This document shows, piece after piece, positions 52,467 to 61,710 of a stretch of DNA of 64,000 bases. The stretch lies in the NCBI GenBank assembly GCA_904382605.1, contig CAJFJA010000003.1:100599-164598 (forward strand), read 5' to 3'. The position numbers were made by a program, and so were the translations under genes. The notes beneath the pieces are model-generated. The model had not been told where the DNA came from, did not search any database, and worked only from the letters and a program-made list of their open reading frames with translations. This stretch comes from Candidatus Alloclostridium intestinigallinarum. Its GTDB lineage: Bacteria; Bacillota; Clostridia; Christensenellales; UBA3700. Each line of letters opens with the position of its first letter. Position 1 is the first letter of the stretch.

Positions 52467-53648
52467 TTAAAGATTTTCCATAAGCAGAAAGTCTTTCAGT
52501 TTTATATGTTTTACCGAACTTGTGGAATAGTCGATGTCGTCGTTCGTTATAATTATCTTTTCACTGAGATTGTCGATATTTCTGAACGCGCCGAATTCCC
52601 TCTGCCACGTCTTTTCTTCCGCAACGCTGTATGCTGCCTGTATATAGTAGCGTTTTCCTTCCTTTGTCGCAAGAAAGTCTATCTCCTTGCCGTTATTGTT
52701 GTATACGTACAGATCATACCCCATATATACGAGTTCGTTATAGATTATATTTTCCAGATTATGGGTGATATCGTACCTCTCTCCCATACAGCGCATAGAG
52801 TTAAAGCAGACGTCCGCATTATATATTTTGGAGTAGTAGGAAAGCTCGCTTTTGGTCTTGGAAGAGTAAGGCTTTATGCGCTCGACAATATACGCTTCTT
52901 CAAGATAGCCCAAATATTTTATTATCGTGTTTACGGAGCACGTTTCGCGCTCGCGCCTGAGATAATCGTGCACCGAGTTTGCGGAAAATATCCGCGCGTT
53001 GGAGCGAAGTATATAGTTGGTCAGATTCTCGAAAAATTCGCGCTTGCGGATTTTATACCGCCCTATAAGGTCGTTCAGAACGATGGTGTCGTTCAGGTCG
53101 TTCAGATATCTGTCGCGCGCTTGGGGCGAGGAAAATTCAAACCGCTTGGGAAAACCGCCCCAGATAAGATAGTCGGTAACGGACGGAGTTTTTCCCAATT
53201 CTTCGCAGTAGGCGCATATCTCTTTGTATACGAAAGGGCGTATGCGGAAAGCGACGTATCTGCCGGAAAGTTCCTTTGTAAATTCTCCTGACAGCAGTTT
53301 GGAATTTGAACCCGTTATAAAGACCGAACAGCCGTCGAGGCGCAATGTTTTGCAGGCGTCCTGCCACCCGTCCAAAGTCTGTATTTCGTCGAAAAACAGA
53401 TAGCATTTTCCGCTTTTTTTGTTTTCGTCCACATAGGAAAGCAGCTGCCTGCAACTTGTTATATTGGAAGACACCCGCTTGTCCTCAAAATTGAGGTAAA
53501 TAACATTGTCAGTGGTTTTACGTATCTCGCCCATTATCTGTTCGAGTATAACAGACTTGCCGCACCGGCGTATGCCCGTCAGTATTTTTATCAGATCGGA
53601 GTCGTAAAAAGGTCGTATCTGTTCTATGTAGTGTTCCCTTACTATCAT
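52467..53648 (-). CDS. ATP-binding protein, AAA + DUF4143, second copy type
   Basis: A 393-residue ATPase of the AAA_14/DUF4143 group. Walker A is LTGIRRCGKSVILEQI and Walker B is CYLFFDEIQTLDGW, followed by FITGSNSKLLSGE. The C-terminal part contains a KEIDFLATKEGKRYYIQAAY stretch (D...x-Q) like the nuclease-type DUF4143 ending. It is only distantly similar to the copy at 32790. The gene is AT-rich relative to the flanks. ATG 53648 is chosen because of GAGGTGG; the frame extends to 53660. Three direct repeats lie immediately upstream of its promoter, a possible operator. No partner gene or toxin is adjacent. Confidence 0.85.
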   Translation of the reverse strand: MIVREHYIEQIRPFYDSDLIKILTGIRRCGKSVILEQIMGEIRKTTDNVIYLNFEDKRVSSNITSCRQLLSYVDENKKSGKCYLFFDEIQTLDGWQDACKTLRLDGCSVFITGSNSKLLSGEFTKELSGRYVAFRIRPFVYKEICAYCEELGKTPSVTDYLIWGGFPKRFEFSSPQARDRYLNDLNDTIVLNDLIGRYKIRKREFFENLTNYILRSNARIFSANSVHDYLRRERETCSVNTIIKYLGYLEEAYIVERIKPYSSKTKSELSYYSKIYNADVCFNSMRCMGERYDITHNLENIIYNELVYMGYDLYVYNNNGKEIDFLATKEGKRYYIQAAYSVAEEKTWQREFGAFRNIDNLSEKIIITNDDIDYSTSSVKHIKLKDFLLMENL

Positions 53649-53664
53649 ATTCCACCTCATATTT

Positions 53665-53693
53665 ATGGTATATCAAATATGGACGCGTGTCAA
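53665..53693 (-). promoter_or_regulatory. Promoter of the second DUF4143 gene
   Basis: Minus strand TTGACA (53693-53688), 17-bp spacer, TACCAT (53670-53665), 17 bp before ATG 53648. The direct repeats start nine bases beyond the -35. Confidence 0.5.
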
Positions 53694-53701
53694 GAAATTT
53701 A

Positions 53702-53810
53702 TTCAGTATAGTGAAAGATTTTTCGTAATTCGGCAAAATTGTTCAGTATAGTGAAAGATTTTACTCGATTCGGTAAAATTGTTCAGTAGAAAGAAATATT
53801 CTATATTATG
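53702..53810. repeat. 40-bp direct repeat array upstream of the ATPase gene
   Basis: TTCAGTATAGTGAAAGATTTT at 53702 and 53742 and a degenerate TTCAGTAGAAAGAAATATT at 53782, exact 40-bp spacing, with conserved TTCGG(C/T)AAAATTG between. The core TTCA-GTATAG-TGAA is a near palindrome. The rest of 53811-53977 holds a perfect hairpin TGACGCCGC-AA-GCGGCGTCA (53895-53914) and a possible TTGACG-19-TAGAAT promoter for the next gene. Confidence 0.75.
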
Positions 53811-53977
53811 TCAATACACTCTATAAATAAAAATTTTTCATAAAGTATGCTTAAATAGTTGACGGAGGGAGGGGGTAACTTGGTAGAATATACATGACGC
53901 CGCAAGCGGCGTCACGTAAAATTAAACGCACGGCGGGATATTTTATTTTCAATAATTTTATCTGAGGGGAGATTACA

Positions 53978-55297
53978 ATGGATAAAGTGGAAAAACAAGA
54001 AACATTATCGAAGTTATATACGTTAAGAGCGGGTCTTTCGCTTATTGCACAGGAACGCGATAATGTGAATATCGATTTAAAAACAAGAGATGAGGTGTTT
54101 TCAAAGTTAGAAAGTGCTGTTGAAAATGCAGAAAATGAGTTGGAAAGAGAAAGATATGAAAGTGCTTCTAAAGAACAAGAATATGAACAACATATTGAGC
54201 AGGCAATAGAAAATTTAAGAGCGGCGCAAAGAGAGTATAATTTTCATAGTAATCGCAATGCAAATGCTGAAACTGCGGGAGAAATAGGAGAATTCATAAA
54301 AGAAACTTTTTTAGGATGGTTGATAGGTTTAATTGGAATGGCAATCGGTATTGCGATTATGGTTGCTCTCGGAGTCAATGAATTTAATAATGAAGCAAAT
54401 GGAGTTGGGGATTTTATTGGTGTAGGAATATTTTTTGCCGGTGCTGCTATTTTGACAATAGTATCACTAGCTTGGATTATTTGGAATATAAAAAAAGCGA
54501 AAAAGCCCCATTCTCTTAAAAATGACGTAATGGAAGGCATTACTTCAAGCCGAAGCGTTATCGACGAGGAAGAGAAAAACATAAAAAATTATCAGACAAA
54601 ATTGTCTCAACAAAAAGAAGAGAGCGCAAAAAAGCAGGAGGAATTGCAAAATAATATTACTACTGTGAAAAAAGGCGCTAAGTTAGTGTCGACAGTAATG
54701 GACGCTGTAGTTGTTGAAATGCTCAATACCCATAAGGAAACTGCGGTTTGTATCTATAATTCACTTTCCGAGGAATATTCCGAACTGCTGGACGAGAGAG
54801 ATTGGCAGTATGTTGACCTGTTTATATATATGTACGAAACGGGCAGGGCGGACAGCAAGAAAGAGGCATTGCAACTTATAGACCAATATCAGCAAAACAA
54901 AAATATCGTGGAAGCAATCGAACGCGCCGGAAGAGAAATACAGGGCAGTATTTGTCAGGGACTTGGCGCCCTGCAGACTTCTATGGAGCGGCAATTCAAA
55001 GCACTTTCCGGACAGCTTTATCAAATGCACAGCGAAACAATGCTGAAAATGGACAGAATCACAAATCAGCTGGATAATTTAAATTCGGAAATGTCCCGTT
55101 TGTCCATGGATATGTCGCAGATGTCGTCAGGGCTTGAAGGTATGCAACAGCAGTTGAATCTGAATACTGCTTTGCAGGCAAAAGCCAACGTCTCAAGCCA
55201 ACAGCTTATGGAAGACGTAAAATATATGCGCACGCTGGACGAGCAGGCGGAAATTCGCCGCCGCAACGGCTTGAACAGTTACGGACAATACAGTTAG
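53978..55297 (+). CDS. AT-rich orphan coiled-coil membrane protein
   Basis: A 439-residue protein that I do not recognise. Residues about 15-95 and 195-250 are charged coiled coils (EREQ-rich), two membrane helices lie at about 112-133 and 147-170, and the C-terminal third (about 310-439) is glutamine- and methionine-rich with heptad-like SEMSRLSMDMSQMSSGLEG, a third coiled coil. The arrangement, two helices forming a hairpin between long coiled coils, recalls membrane-shaping or methyl-accepting-like scaffolds, but no HAMP, GTPase or signalling motif is present. Strong GAGGGGAG ribosome site. Base composition is markedly more AT-rich than the heat-shock genes that follow, suggesting acquisition. 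A strong hairpin terminator follows. Confidence 0.7.
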   Translation: MDKVEKQETLSKLYTLRAGLSLIAQERDNVNIDLKTRDEVFSKLESAVENAENELERERYESASKEQEYEQHIEQAIENLRAAQREYNFHSNRNANAETAGEIGEFIKETFLGWLIGLIGMAIGIAIMVALGVNEFNNEANGVGDFIGVGIFFAGAAILTIVSLAWIIWNIKKAKKPHSLKNDVMEGITSSRSVIDEEEKNIKNYQTKLSQQKEESAKKQEELQNNITTVKKGAKLVSTVMDAVVVEMLNTHKETAVCIYNSLSEEYSELLDERDWQYVDLFIYMYETGRADSKKEALQLIDQYQQNKNIVEAIERAGREIQGSICQGLGALQTSMERQFKALSGQLYQMHSETMLKMDRITNQLDNLNSEMSRLSMDMSQMSSGLEGMQQQLNLNTALQAKANVSSQQLMEDVKYMRTLDEQAEIRRRNGLNSYGQYS

Positions 55298-55335
55298 ACT
55301 GTCGAAAATACGGCGGCAAAATAAAGTAAATCCGG

Positions 55336-55366
55336 GCGGGAAAGTATTCCCGCTCAAATTTTATTT
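55336..55366 (+). terminator. Terminator before the heat-shock operon
   Basis: GCGGGAA-AGTA-TTCCCGC (55336-55353) followed by TCAAATTTTATTTT. Confidence 0.75.
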
Positions 55367-55386
55367 TCATTTTACATACAAATCCC

Positions 55387-55414
55387 TTGACATATCTTTT
55401 CCGCGGTGTATAAT
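55387..55414 (+). promoter_or_regulatory. Heat-shock operon promoter
   Basis: Consensus TTGACA (55387-55392), 16-bp spacer, perfect TATAAT (55409-55414), immediately upstream of the CIRCE operator. Confidence 0.8.
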
Positions 55415-55419
55415 ATGAA

Positions 55420-55446
55420 TTAGCAGTCAGGGGGCGCGAGTGCTAA
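55420..55446. promoter_or_regulatory. CIRCE operator for HrcA
   Basis: TTAGCAGTC (55420-55428), 9-bp spacer, GAGTGCTAA (55438-55446); consensus is TTAGCACTC-N9-GAGTGCTAA, so one base of the left arm differs. It begins six bases after the -10, the usual place where HrcA blocks transcription. Confidence 0.92.
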
Positions 55447-55476
55447 CACTCAAAAGCCGCGATTGCCAGGACGAAA

Positions 55477-56466
55477 ATGGATAAACTTACGGAAAGGAAA
55501 AAAAGGCTTCTTGAAGCGGTGGTGGACAGTTACATCACCTCGGCGGAGCCTATCTCGTCGGCGGCGATTCAGCAGGGATATATGCCCGACGTTTCCACCG
55601 CCACAATCCGCAGTGAACTTGCGGGGCTTGAGGAGATGGGCTATCTTGTAAAGCCGCACGTTTCCGCAGGGCGCGTTCCTTCCAGCAAGGCGTACCGCTT
55701 TTATGTGGACAGCCTTATGCAAAACGTCACTCCCGGCGACGTAGACGAGCTGGAGAGCGAAGGCAGGGAGAGAATCGAGGGCGTGGAAAGCATTGTAAAA
55801 GAGGCGGTCAAGGTGGTGAGCGATATTACCAACTACACCTCGCTTATGGTGCTGGAAGGCAAGGACGACCTTATCGTAAGGCAGGTAAAGTTGGTGGGGC
55901 TGGGCGATAAAACCGCGCTCGTCATAATAATAACGGACGGCGGAGTGCTCCGCGACAGCGTGATAAATCTTCCCGAAAACACGCAGGAAGGGTATCTGGA
56001 CGCGGCGTCCTCGCTCATAAACGGAAGTATGGCGGGCAAGAGCATAAAGACCATCACGGGCGGAGAGGTAATCTCGAACGTGGAGGAGTTCAAGGCGCTG
56101 TTCGACCAGATAATAGCGATGCTCAGGCAGTACGTTCAGGGCGGCGAAGTGTACGTGGAAGGCGCGGACAAGATATTCGCCTATCCCGAATACCGCGACG
56201 TGGACAACGTGAAAGGCTTTCTTTCCGTCATTTCGCAAAAGGACAAATTGCAGGAGCTTACCTCGGGCGACGGGGTGGAGATAACCGTTAAAATAGGCGC
56301 GGAAGAGGGCGTGAAGAATATGGCGGTCGTCAGCGCGCGCTATCTTGTTTCGGGCAGGCAGATAGGCCATGTGGGCGTGATAGGTCCCGAGCGCATGGAC
56401 TATAAGAAAGTTATAAAGGTACTTACGACGATAGGAAAGATGTCGGAGGAGAAAAAGGAGGATTAA
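55477..56466 (+). CDS. hrcA: Heat-inducible transcription repressor HrcA
   Basis: A 329-residue repressor of the class I heat-shock regulon. The N-terminal winged helix has LTERKKRLLEAVVDSYI and TATIRSELAGLEEMGYL; the C-terminal GAF-like dimerisation part includes IGPERMDYKKVIKVL. It should bind the CIRCE element 31 bp upstream and be reactivated by GroEL (not in this window). ATG 55477 lies in AGGACGAAAATGG. One base separates it from grpE. Length is slightly below B. subtilis HrcA (343). Confidence 0.96.
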   Translation: MDKLTERKKRLLEAVVDSYITSAEPISSAAIQQGYMPDVSTATIRSELAGLEEMGYLVKPHVSAGRVPSSKAYRFYVDSLMQNVTPGDVDELESEGRERIEGVESIVKEAVKVVSDITNYTSLMVLEGKDDLIVRQVKLVGLGDKTALVIIITDGGVLRDSVINLPENTQEGYLDAASSLINGSMAGKSIKTITGGEVISNVEEFKALFDQIIAMLRQYVQGGEVYVEGADKIFAYPEYRDVDNVKGFLSVISQKDKLQELTSGDGVEITVKIGAEEGVKNMAVVSARYLVSGRQIGHVGVIGPERMDYKKVIKVLTTIGKMSEEKKED

Positions 56467-56467
56467 A

Positions 56468-56977
56468 ATGGCTAAGAAGAAGCCCGAGGAAAAGGCGGAA
56501 ACTTACGAATTCGATAAAAAGGAGCCGGAAGCCGAGGTCGAAAAGGTCAAAGAAGTGGTGGACAAAGCCGACTACGACAACCTCAGCGACAGGTATCTGC
56601 GCCTTCTGGCGGACTTTGAGAATTTCAAAAGGCGCAACGCCGAAAACGGAAAGTCTATGTACCGCAGCGGCAAGCTGGATATGATTGACAGTATTCTGCC
56701 CACTCTGGACTATCTGGACATGGCGATTGCCGCCATTAAGGACGATAGCGCAAGGCAGGGCGTGGAGCTGGTCAAAAAGGCTTTTTCCGACGTGCTTTCG
56801 CGCGAAGGGGTAAAGGAATACGACCCTCTGGGCGAGGACTTCGACCCCAAAAAGCACGAAGCGGTGATGAGCCGCGAAGAAGAGGGCAAGGAAGGTAAAA
56901 TCCTCCAAGTGCTTAAAAAAGGATATCTCTGCGACGATAAGGTGTTGAGGCACCCTATGGTCGTGGTCGGAAAATAA
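56468..56977 (+). CDS. grpE: Nucleotide exchange factor GrpE
   Basis: A 169-residue GrpE, co-chaperone that releases ADP from DnaK. The charged N-terminal tail and long dimerising helix are followed by DRYLRLLADFENFKRRN, the hallmark segment, and a beta-rich head ending GYLCDDKVLRHPMVVVGK. Slightly shorter than average (about 180-200), the difference being in the disordered N-terminus. It begins one base after hrcA, with the ribosome site GGAGGATT inside the hrcA end. Confidence 0.96.
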   Translation: MAKKKPEEKAETYEFDKKEPEAEVEKVKEVVDKADYDNLSDRYLRLLADFENFKRRNAENGKSMYRSGKLDMIDSILPTLDYLDMAIAAIKDDSARQGVELVKKAFSDVLSREGVKEYDPLGEDFDPKKHEAVMSREEEGKEGKILQVLKKGYLCDDKVLRHPMVVVGK

Positions 56978-57001
56978 GAATATAAGAAGGAGAAATAGAA
57001 A

Positions 57002-58834
57002 ATGTCAAAGATTATAGGTATTGACCTTGGAACAACCAACTCCTGCGTGGCGGTGCTTGAAGGCGGCGACCCCGTCGTTATCCCCAACGCGGAAGGCGCG
57101 CGTACCACCCCTTCGGTGGTCGCTTTTGCCAAGGACGGCGAAAGACTTGTGGGCAGCGCGGCAAAGAGGCAGGCGGTTGCCAACCCCGAAAGAACGGTAA
57201 GTTCCATCAAACGCCACATGGGTCAGGCGTATAAAGTTACGATAGACGGCAAGGGCTACTCCCCCCAGGAGATAAGCGCGATGATTCTGTCCAAGCTGAA
57301 GGCGGACGCGGAAAGCTATCTCGGCGAAAAGGTTACAAAGGCGGTTATCACCGTTCCCGCGTACTTCTCCGACAGCCAGCGCCAGGCGACCAAGGACGCG
57401 GGCAAGATTGCGGGACTCGAAGTTATGAGAATAATCAACGAGCCTACCGCCGCGGCGCTTGCTTACGGGCTTGACAAGGGCGACAACAAGGGACAGAAAG
57501 TACTTATTTACGACCTGGGCGGCGGCACGTTCGACGTTTCCATTCTGGAAATTGAGGACGGCGTGTTCGAAGTGCTCTCCACAAACGGCGACACCATGCT
57601 GGGCGGCGACGACTTCGACAGGAAGATAATGGACTGGATAGTTGCCGAATTCAAGGCGAAAGAGGGCGTTGACCTTTCAAAGGACGCGGCGGCGATGCAG
57701 CGTATCAAGGAAGCGGCGGAAAAGGCGAAAATAGACCTTTCCGGCATGACCAAGACGAATATCAACCTGCCTTTCATCACCATGAAGGATTCCGCTCCCC
57801 TGCACATAGACATGGACCTTACCAAGGCTAAGTTCGACGCCATGACCGCGGACCTTGTCAACAGGACGATAGTGCCCATGAAGAAGGCGCTCGCGGACGC
57901 CAACCTTACCATAGACAAGATAGACAAGGTGATTCTGGTGGGCGGTTCCACCCGTATCCCCGCAGTCGTGGAAGCGGTCAAGAACACCACGGGCAAAGAA
58001 CCTTACAAGGGCATCAACCCCGACGAATGCGTGGCAATCGGCGCGGCTATACAGGGCGGCGTGCTCGCCGGCGACGTCAAGGACGTACTTTTGCTGGACG
58101 TAACCCCGCTTTCGCTGGGCATTGAAACGATGGGCGGCGTGTTCACCAAACTCATCGAGCGCAACACCACCATTCCTACGTCCAAATCGCAGATATTCTC
58201 CACCGCCTCCAACAACCAGACGGCTGTGGACATAAGAGTTCTGCAGGGCGAACGCCCCATGGCGGACGACAACAAGGAGCTGGGCAGATTCCAGCTTGAC
58301 GGTATCCCTCCGGCACCCCGCGGCGTTCCCCAGATAGAAGTCACCTTCGACATAGACGCCAACGGCATAGTGAACGTCAAGGCGGTGGACAAGGGCACGG
58401 GCAAACAGCAGAGCGTGACCATTACTTCTTCCACCAACCTGTCCGACGACCAGATAGACAAGGCGGTCAAGGAAGCGGAGAAGTACGCCGAAGAGGATAA
58501 AAAGCGCAAGGAGATGGTTGACGCGCGCAACGACGCCGACCAGATGATTTACGCCACCGAAAAGGCTATGGAAGAAGCCGGCGACAAGATAAGCGAAGAG
58601 GACAAGAAGACGCTCGAAGAGGCGGTCAAGAAGGCGAAGGAAGAAGTTGCCAAAGCCGAAGACGCCGAAAGCGTAAGGAAAGTCATAGACGAAATGGGTA
58701 AGGAAACCGCGCCCGTATTCACCAAACTCTACCAGGCACAGCAGGCGGCGCAGCAAAGCGGCGAAGGCGATACCAACGGCGGCAGTAACGGCGACAATAA
58801 CGGCGGCGACGATACGATAATCGACAACGATTGA
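57002..58834 (+). CDS. dnaK: Chaperone DnaK (Hsp70)
   Basis: A 610-residue Hsp70. The nucleotide-binding domain starts [14 protein letters not shown], with [12 protein letters not shown] and [12 protein letters not shown]; the substrate-binding domain begins after [13 protein letters not shown] and the helical lid follows. The N-terminal domain lacks the about 24-residue segment that Gram-negative DnaKs have, as usual for Firmicutes. The C-terminus is Gly/Asn rich ([13 protein letters not shown]) and ends IIDND, in place of the common EEV-D-like ending. AAGGAGAAA ribosome site; dnaJ starts one base after the stop. Confidence 0.98.
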   Translation: MSKIIGIDLGTTNSCVAVLEGGDPVVIPNAEGARTTPSVVAFAKDGERLVGSAAKRQAVANPERTVSSIKRHMGQAYKVTIDGKGYSPQEISAMILSKLKADAESYLGEKVTKAVITVPAYFSDSQRQATKDAGKIAGLEVMRIINEPTAAALAYGLDKGDNKGQKVLIYDLGGGTFDVSILEIEDGVFEVLSTNGDTMLGGDDFDRKIMDWIVAEFKAKEGVDLSKDAAAMQRIKEAAEKAKIDLSGMTKTNINLPFITMKDSAPLHIDMDLTKAKFDAMTADLVNRTIVPMKKALADANLTIDKIDKVILVGGSTRIPAVVEAVKNTTGKEPYKGINPDECVAIGAAIQGGVLAGDVKDVLLLDVTPLSLGIETMGGVFTKLIERNTTIPTSKSQIFSTASNNQTAVDIRVLQGERPMADDNKELGRFQLDGIPPAPRGVPQIEVTFDIDANGIVNVKAVDKGTGKQQSVTITSSTNLSDDQIDKAVKEAEKYAEEDKKRKEMVDARNDADQMIYATEKAMEEAGDKISEEDKKTLEEAVKKAKEEVAKAEDAESVRKVIDEMGKETAPVFTKLYQAQQAAQQSGEGDTNGGSNGDNNGGDDTIIDND

Positions 58835-58835
58835 T

Positions 58836-59969
58836 ATGGCAAAAGACCTTTACGAAACACTCGGAGTAAATAAAAACGCTTCGGAAGAGGAGATCAAGAG
58901 CGCTTATCGCAAGATGGCGCTCAAGTACCACCCCGACAGATACGCCTCCGCAAGCGAGCAGGAAAAGAAGGCGGCGGAAGAGAAGTTCAAGGAGATAAAC
59001 CACGCCTACGAGGTGCTGAGCGACAAGAACAAGCGCGCCAATTACGACCAGTACGGCAGCGAGGACGGTCCACAGGGCTTCGGCGGTTTCGGCGGCGGAC
59101 AGGGCGGATTCGGTTCCGGCTTTTCCGCCGGAGGCGGGTTCGACGACATATTAAGTTCCATCTTCGGCGGTTTCGGCGGTTCGGGCAGGCGTAATCCCAA
59201 TGCGCCCGTCGACGGCGACGATATTACCCTGCAAGTCACGCTCACTTTCAACGAAGCGTACTTCGGCGTGAAAAAGACGGTCAAGTTCTACCGCGACGAC
59301 GAATGTTCCGACTGCCACGGCAGCGGCGCCAAGGACCCCGGCTCCGTCAAAGTGTGCCCGTACTGCCACGGCAGCGGTTACGTCACCCAGACCCAGCGCA
59401 CCATGTTCGGAACGCAGACCGTGCGCACGGTGTGCAGTAACTGCGGCGGCAAGGGCAGGGTCATCACGGACAAGTGCAAGACCTGCCGCGGAAGCGGTTA
59501 CATAAGGCGCGAAGTGAGCAAGACCCTCGACATTCCCGCGGGTGTGGACAGGGGTACGCGCATGACTATCCGCTACGAGGGCAACTGCGGCCGCAACGGC
59601 GGACAAAAGGGCAATCTGGTAATAGTGTTCGACGTACAGCCCAGCCCCGTATACAAGAGGATAGACAACGACCTTTATATGGATCAGCACATCACCTTCT
59701 TCGACGCGGCGGCGGGGTGTGAAATAGAGCTTGATACCATGAAGGGCGTGACCCGTCTTAAAATTCCCGAGGCGGTGCAGAACGGCACCAAAATAAGGGT
59801 GAAGGGCTACGGCATGAAGATATTGAAGAGGGAAGCCTACGGCGACCTGTACGTCACGATAAAGGTGGACACGCCGCGAAACCTCGACAGAAAACAGCTT
59901 AAACTGCTCAAAGAATTCGACGAAAGCCTGAAAGACAGCCAACGTCCGCGTTATAACAAAAGTAAATGA
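58836..59969 (+). CDS. dnaJ: Chaperone DnaJ (Hsp40, type I)
   Basis: A 377-residue type I DnaJ. The J domain has the HPD motif in KYHPDRYAS (about 31-39), followed by a Gly/Phe-rich linker ([14 protein letters not shown]), then four zinc knuckles [24 protein letters not shown] and CKTCRGSG, and the two C-terminal beta-barrel domains. It stimulates DnaK ATPase and delivers clients. The start is one base after dnaK. A strong hairpin terminator follows, so prmA has its own promoter. Confidence 0.98.
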   Translation: MAKDLYETLGVNKNASEEEIKSAYRKMALKYHPDRYASASEQEKKAAEEKFKEINHAYEVLSDKNKRANYDQYGSEDGPQGFGGFGGGQGGFGSGFSAGGGFDDILSSIFGGFGGSGRRNPNAPVDGDDITLQVTLTFNEAYFGVKKTVKFYRDDECSDCHGSGAKDPGSVKVCPYCHGSGYVTQTQRTMFGTQTVRTVCSNCGGKGRVITDKCKTCRGSGYIRREVSKTLDIPAGVDRGTRMTIRYEGNCGRNGGQKGNLVIVFDVQPSPVYKRIDNDLYMDQHITFFDAAAGCEIELDTMKGVTRLKIPEAVQNGTKIRVKGYGMKILKREAYGDLYVTIKVDTPRNLDRKQLKLLKEFDESLKDSQRPRYNKSK

Positions 59970-59976
59970 TTTACGT

Positions 59977-60013
59977 CCGTCCCGGTAAAAGAGTTTTGCC
60001 GGGGCGGATTTTA
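59977..60013 (+). terminator. dnaJ terminator
   Basis: CCGTCCCGGTAAAA (59977-59990) pairs with TTTTGCCGGGGCGG (59994-60007), two G-T wobbles, then ATTTTA. Confidence 0.75.
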
Positions 60014-60050
60014 CAATAATAGCCATATTTTTCCGACAGCGCGATTTTAC

Positions 60051-60079
60051 TTTATTTACCCGCCGGAATTTAGTATAAT
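60051..60079 (+). promoter_or_regulatory. prmA promoter, leaderless geometry
   Basis: TTTATT (60051-60056), 17-bp spacer, perfect TATAAT (60074-60079), then exactly six bases to ATG 60086. No ribosome site exists between them. Confidence 0.6.
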
Positions 60080-60085
60080 GTACCT

Positions 60086-60997
60086 ATGAAAGTTAAACAA
60101 ATTACAATATACACAACCAGCGAGGCAAGCGAACTTGTCGCGGATATTTTATTCGATATAGGTTGCGAAGGCGTGAGCATTTACGACAGCGCGGACTTTG
60201 CAACGCTTCTGTCGTCCGACGTGATATGGGACTATGTGGACGAAAACGCCTTGAAGCGCGACCCCGTCGTGCGCGTTGTGGGGTGCGTGGACGAAAACGC
60301 GTCCCTTGCGCCCCTGCACGAACTTCTTGACAACCTGAAGCGCAACTGCCTATTTGAAACGGGAAGTCTGGAGATAAGCTGCAATATCGTTGAAGCGGAC
60401 GCATGGGCGGACGAATGGAAAAAATATTACTCTCCCCAGCATTACGGAAAACTGACGGTCGTGCCCGAATGGATAGACTACAAAGCCGCGCCGGGCGAAA
60501 CGGTCGTAAAAATGGATCCGGGAATGGCTTTCGGAACGGGCGAGCACGAGAGCACGCGCATATGCCTTACTTTACTTGAAAAGACGGTAAAGGGCGGCGA
60601 AAGCGTGATAGACGTGGGCTGCGGAAGCGGAATTCTGGCGGCGGCGGCGTTAAAGCTGGGCGCCGGCTGCGCGGACGCCTGCGACATAGACCCGATAGCC
60701 GTAAAGGCGGCGGGGGAGAATGCGGCGCGGAACGGCGTAAACGTGCGCGTGGTGCAGGGGTCGATAGGCGAGTGCGCGCGCGGGAAGTACGATATTATTC
60801 TGGCGAATATCACCGCGGACGTGCTTATTTCAATGAGCAAGGACTTCAAAGAGCACATAAAGGACGGCGGCGCGCTCATAATGTCGGGCGTGATAAACGC
60901 AAGAAGCGCGCAGGTTGAGCAGGCTGTTTCGGACGCGGGCTTTACTTTGGCGGAAAAGATTGTGGACGGCGAGTGGACGGGCTACTTATGGAGATAA
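60086..60997 (+). CDS. prmA: Ribosomal protein L11 methyltransferase PrmA
   Basis: A 303-residue methyltransferase that trimethylates L11. The N-terminal substrate-recognition domain (about 1-95) is followed by the linker, GMAFGTGEHESTRICL, the SAM motif VIDVGCGSGILAAAALKLG, and the NPPY-like ANITADVLI. The length fits. The start is ATG 60086, only six bases downstream of a TATAAT box and without a Shine-Dalgarno sequence; the next in-frame ATG would remove conserved residues, so leaderless translation seems likely. It overlaps rsmE by 10 bases and follows dnaJ, the standard order in Firmicutes. Confidence 0.95.
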   Translation: MKVKQITIYTTSEASELVADILFDIGCEGVSIYDSADFATLLSSDVIWDYVDENALKRDPVVRVVGCVDENASLAPLHELLDNLKRNCLFETGSLEISCNIVEADAWADEWKKYYSPQHYGKLTVVPEWIDYKAAPGETVVKMDPGMAFGTGEHESTRICLTLLEKTVKGGESVIDVGCGSGILAAAALKLGAGCADACDIDPIAVKAAGENAARNGVNVRVVQGSIGECARGKYDIILANITADVLISMSKDFKEHIKDGGALIMSGVINARSAQVEQAVSDAGFTLAEKIVDGEWTGYLWR

Positions 60998-61710
60998 AGA
61001 GGTTTTACGCAAGCGGCGATCCCGCGTCGGGCAAACTTTATATAGAGGGCGAGGAACTCTGCCACCTTTCCAAAGTGTTGCGCTACAAGGCGGGATACAA
61101 GGCCGTTGCCTGCACGGGCGACGGCTGGGACTATATGTGCACGGTGGAGAGCGTGGACAGGGATATTGCCGTGCTGAAAGTGGACGGAAAGCAGCCCTGC
61201 GAAGGCGATCCGGAATTTGAAGTTACGCTGTTTCAGTCCCAGCCCAAAAGCGCGAAAGTGGATTTTATCGTGCAAAAGGCGGTGGAGCTGGGCGCAGGCA
61301 GGATAGTATTTTTCACTTCGCGCTACTCGGCGGAGGAGAAGTTCAATCTCCGCCGCGCGGAAAAGATAGCCGCGGAAGCGTGCAAGCAGTGCGGAAGAAG
61401 CAGGCTTGTTACCATAGACTTTGTGGAAGGATTTGAAAAGGCGCTGGATATGTGCACGGCGGAAAGGGTAGTCATGCCCTACGAACGCGCCGTGGGCGGC
61501 AATATGCACGCGGCTTTGAGCGGCAGCGGCAATTGCGCCGTGGATCTGATTATAGGCAGCGAGGGCGGATTCAGCGAAGAAGAAGCGTTGCTTGCAAAAG
61601 AGCGCGGAGCGCGGCTCATCTCGTTGGGCAAGCGCATTTTGCGGTGCGAAACGGCGGCGGCGGTCGCCCTTGCGCTCGTGCAGTACGAAAGGGGGCAGCT
61701 GGGCGCATGA
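60988..61710 (+). CDS. rsmE: 16S rRNA m3U1498 methyltransferase RsmE
   Basis: A 240-residue SPOUT-class methyltransferase with an N-terminal PUA-like RNA-binding domain. Conserved SPOUT knot motifs: IIGSEGGFSEEEA and SLGKRILRCETAAAVA. It modifies U1498 in the 30S decoding region. Start ATG 60988 overlaps the prmA 3' end by 10 bases (an upstream GTG at 60973 is possible but gives an extra MDGLL). Its stop overlaps mtaB by four bases (ATGA). Confidence 0.95.
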   Translation: MEIKRFYASGDPASGKLYIEGEELCHLSKVLRYKAGYKAVACTGDGWDYMCTVESVDRDIAVLKVDGKQPCEGDPEFEVTLFQSQPKSAKVDFIVQKAVELGAGRIVFFTSRYSAEEKFNLRRAEKIAAEACKQCGRSRLVTIDFVEGFEKALDMCTAERVVMPYERAVGGNMHAALSGSGNCAVDLIIGSEGGFSEEEALLAKERGARLISLGKRILRCETAAAVALALVQYERGQLGA

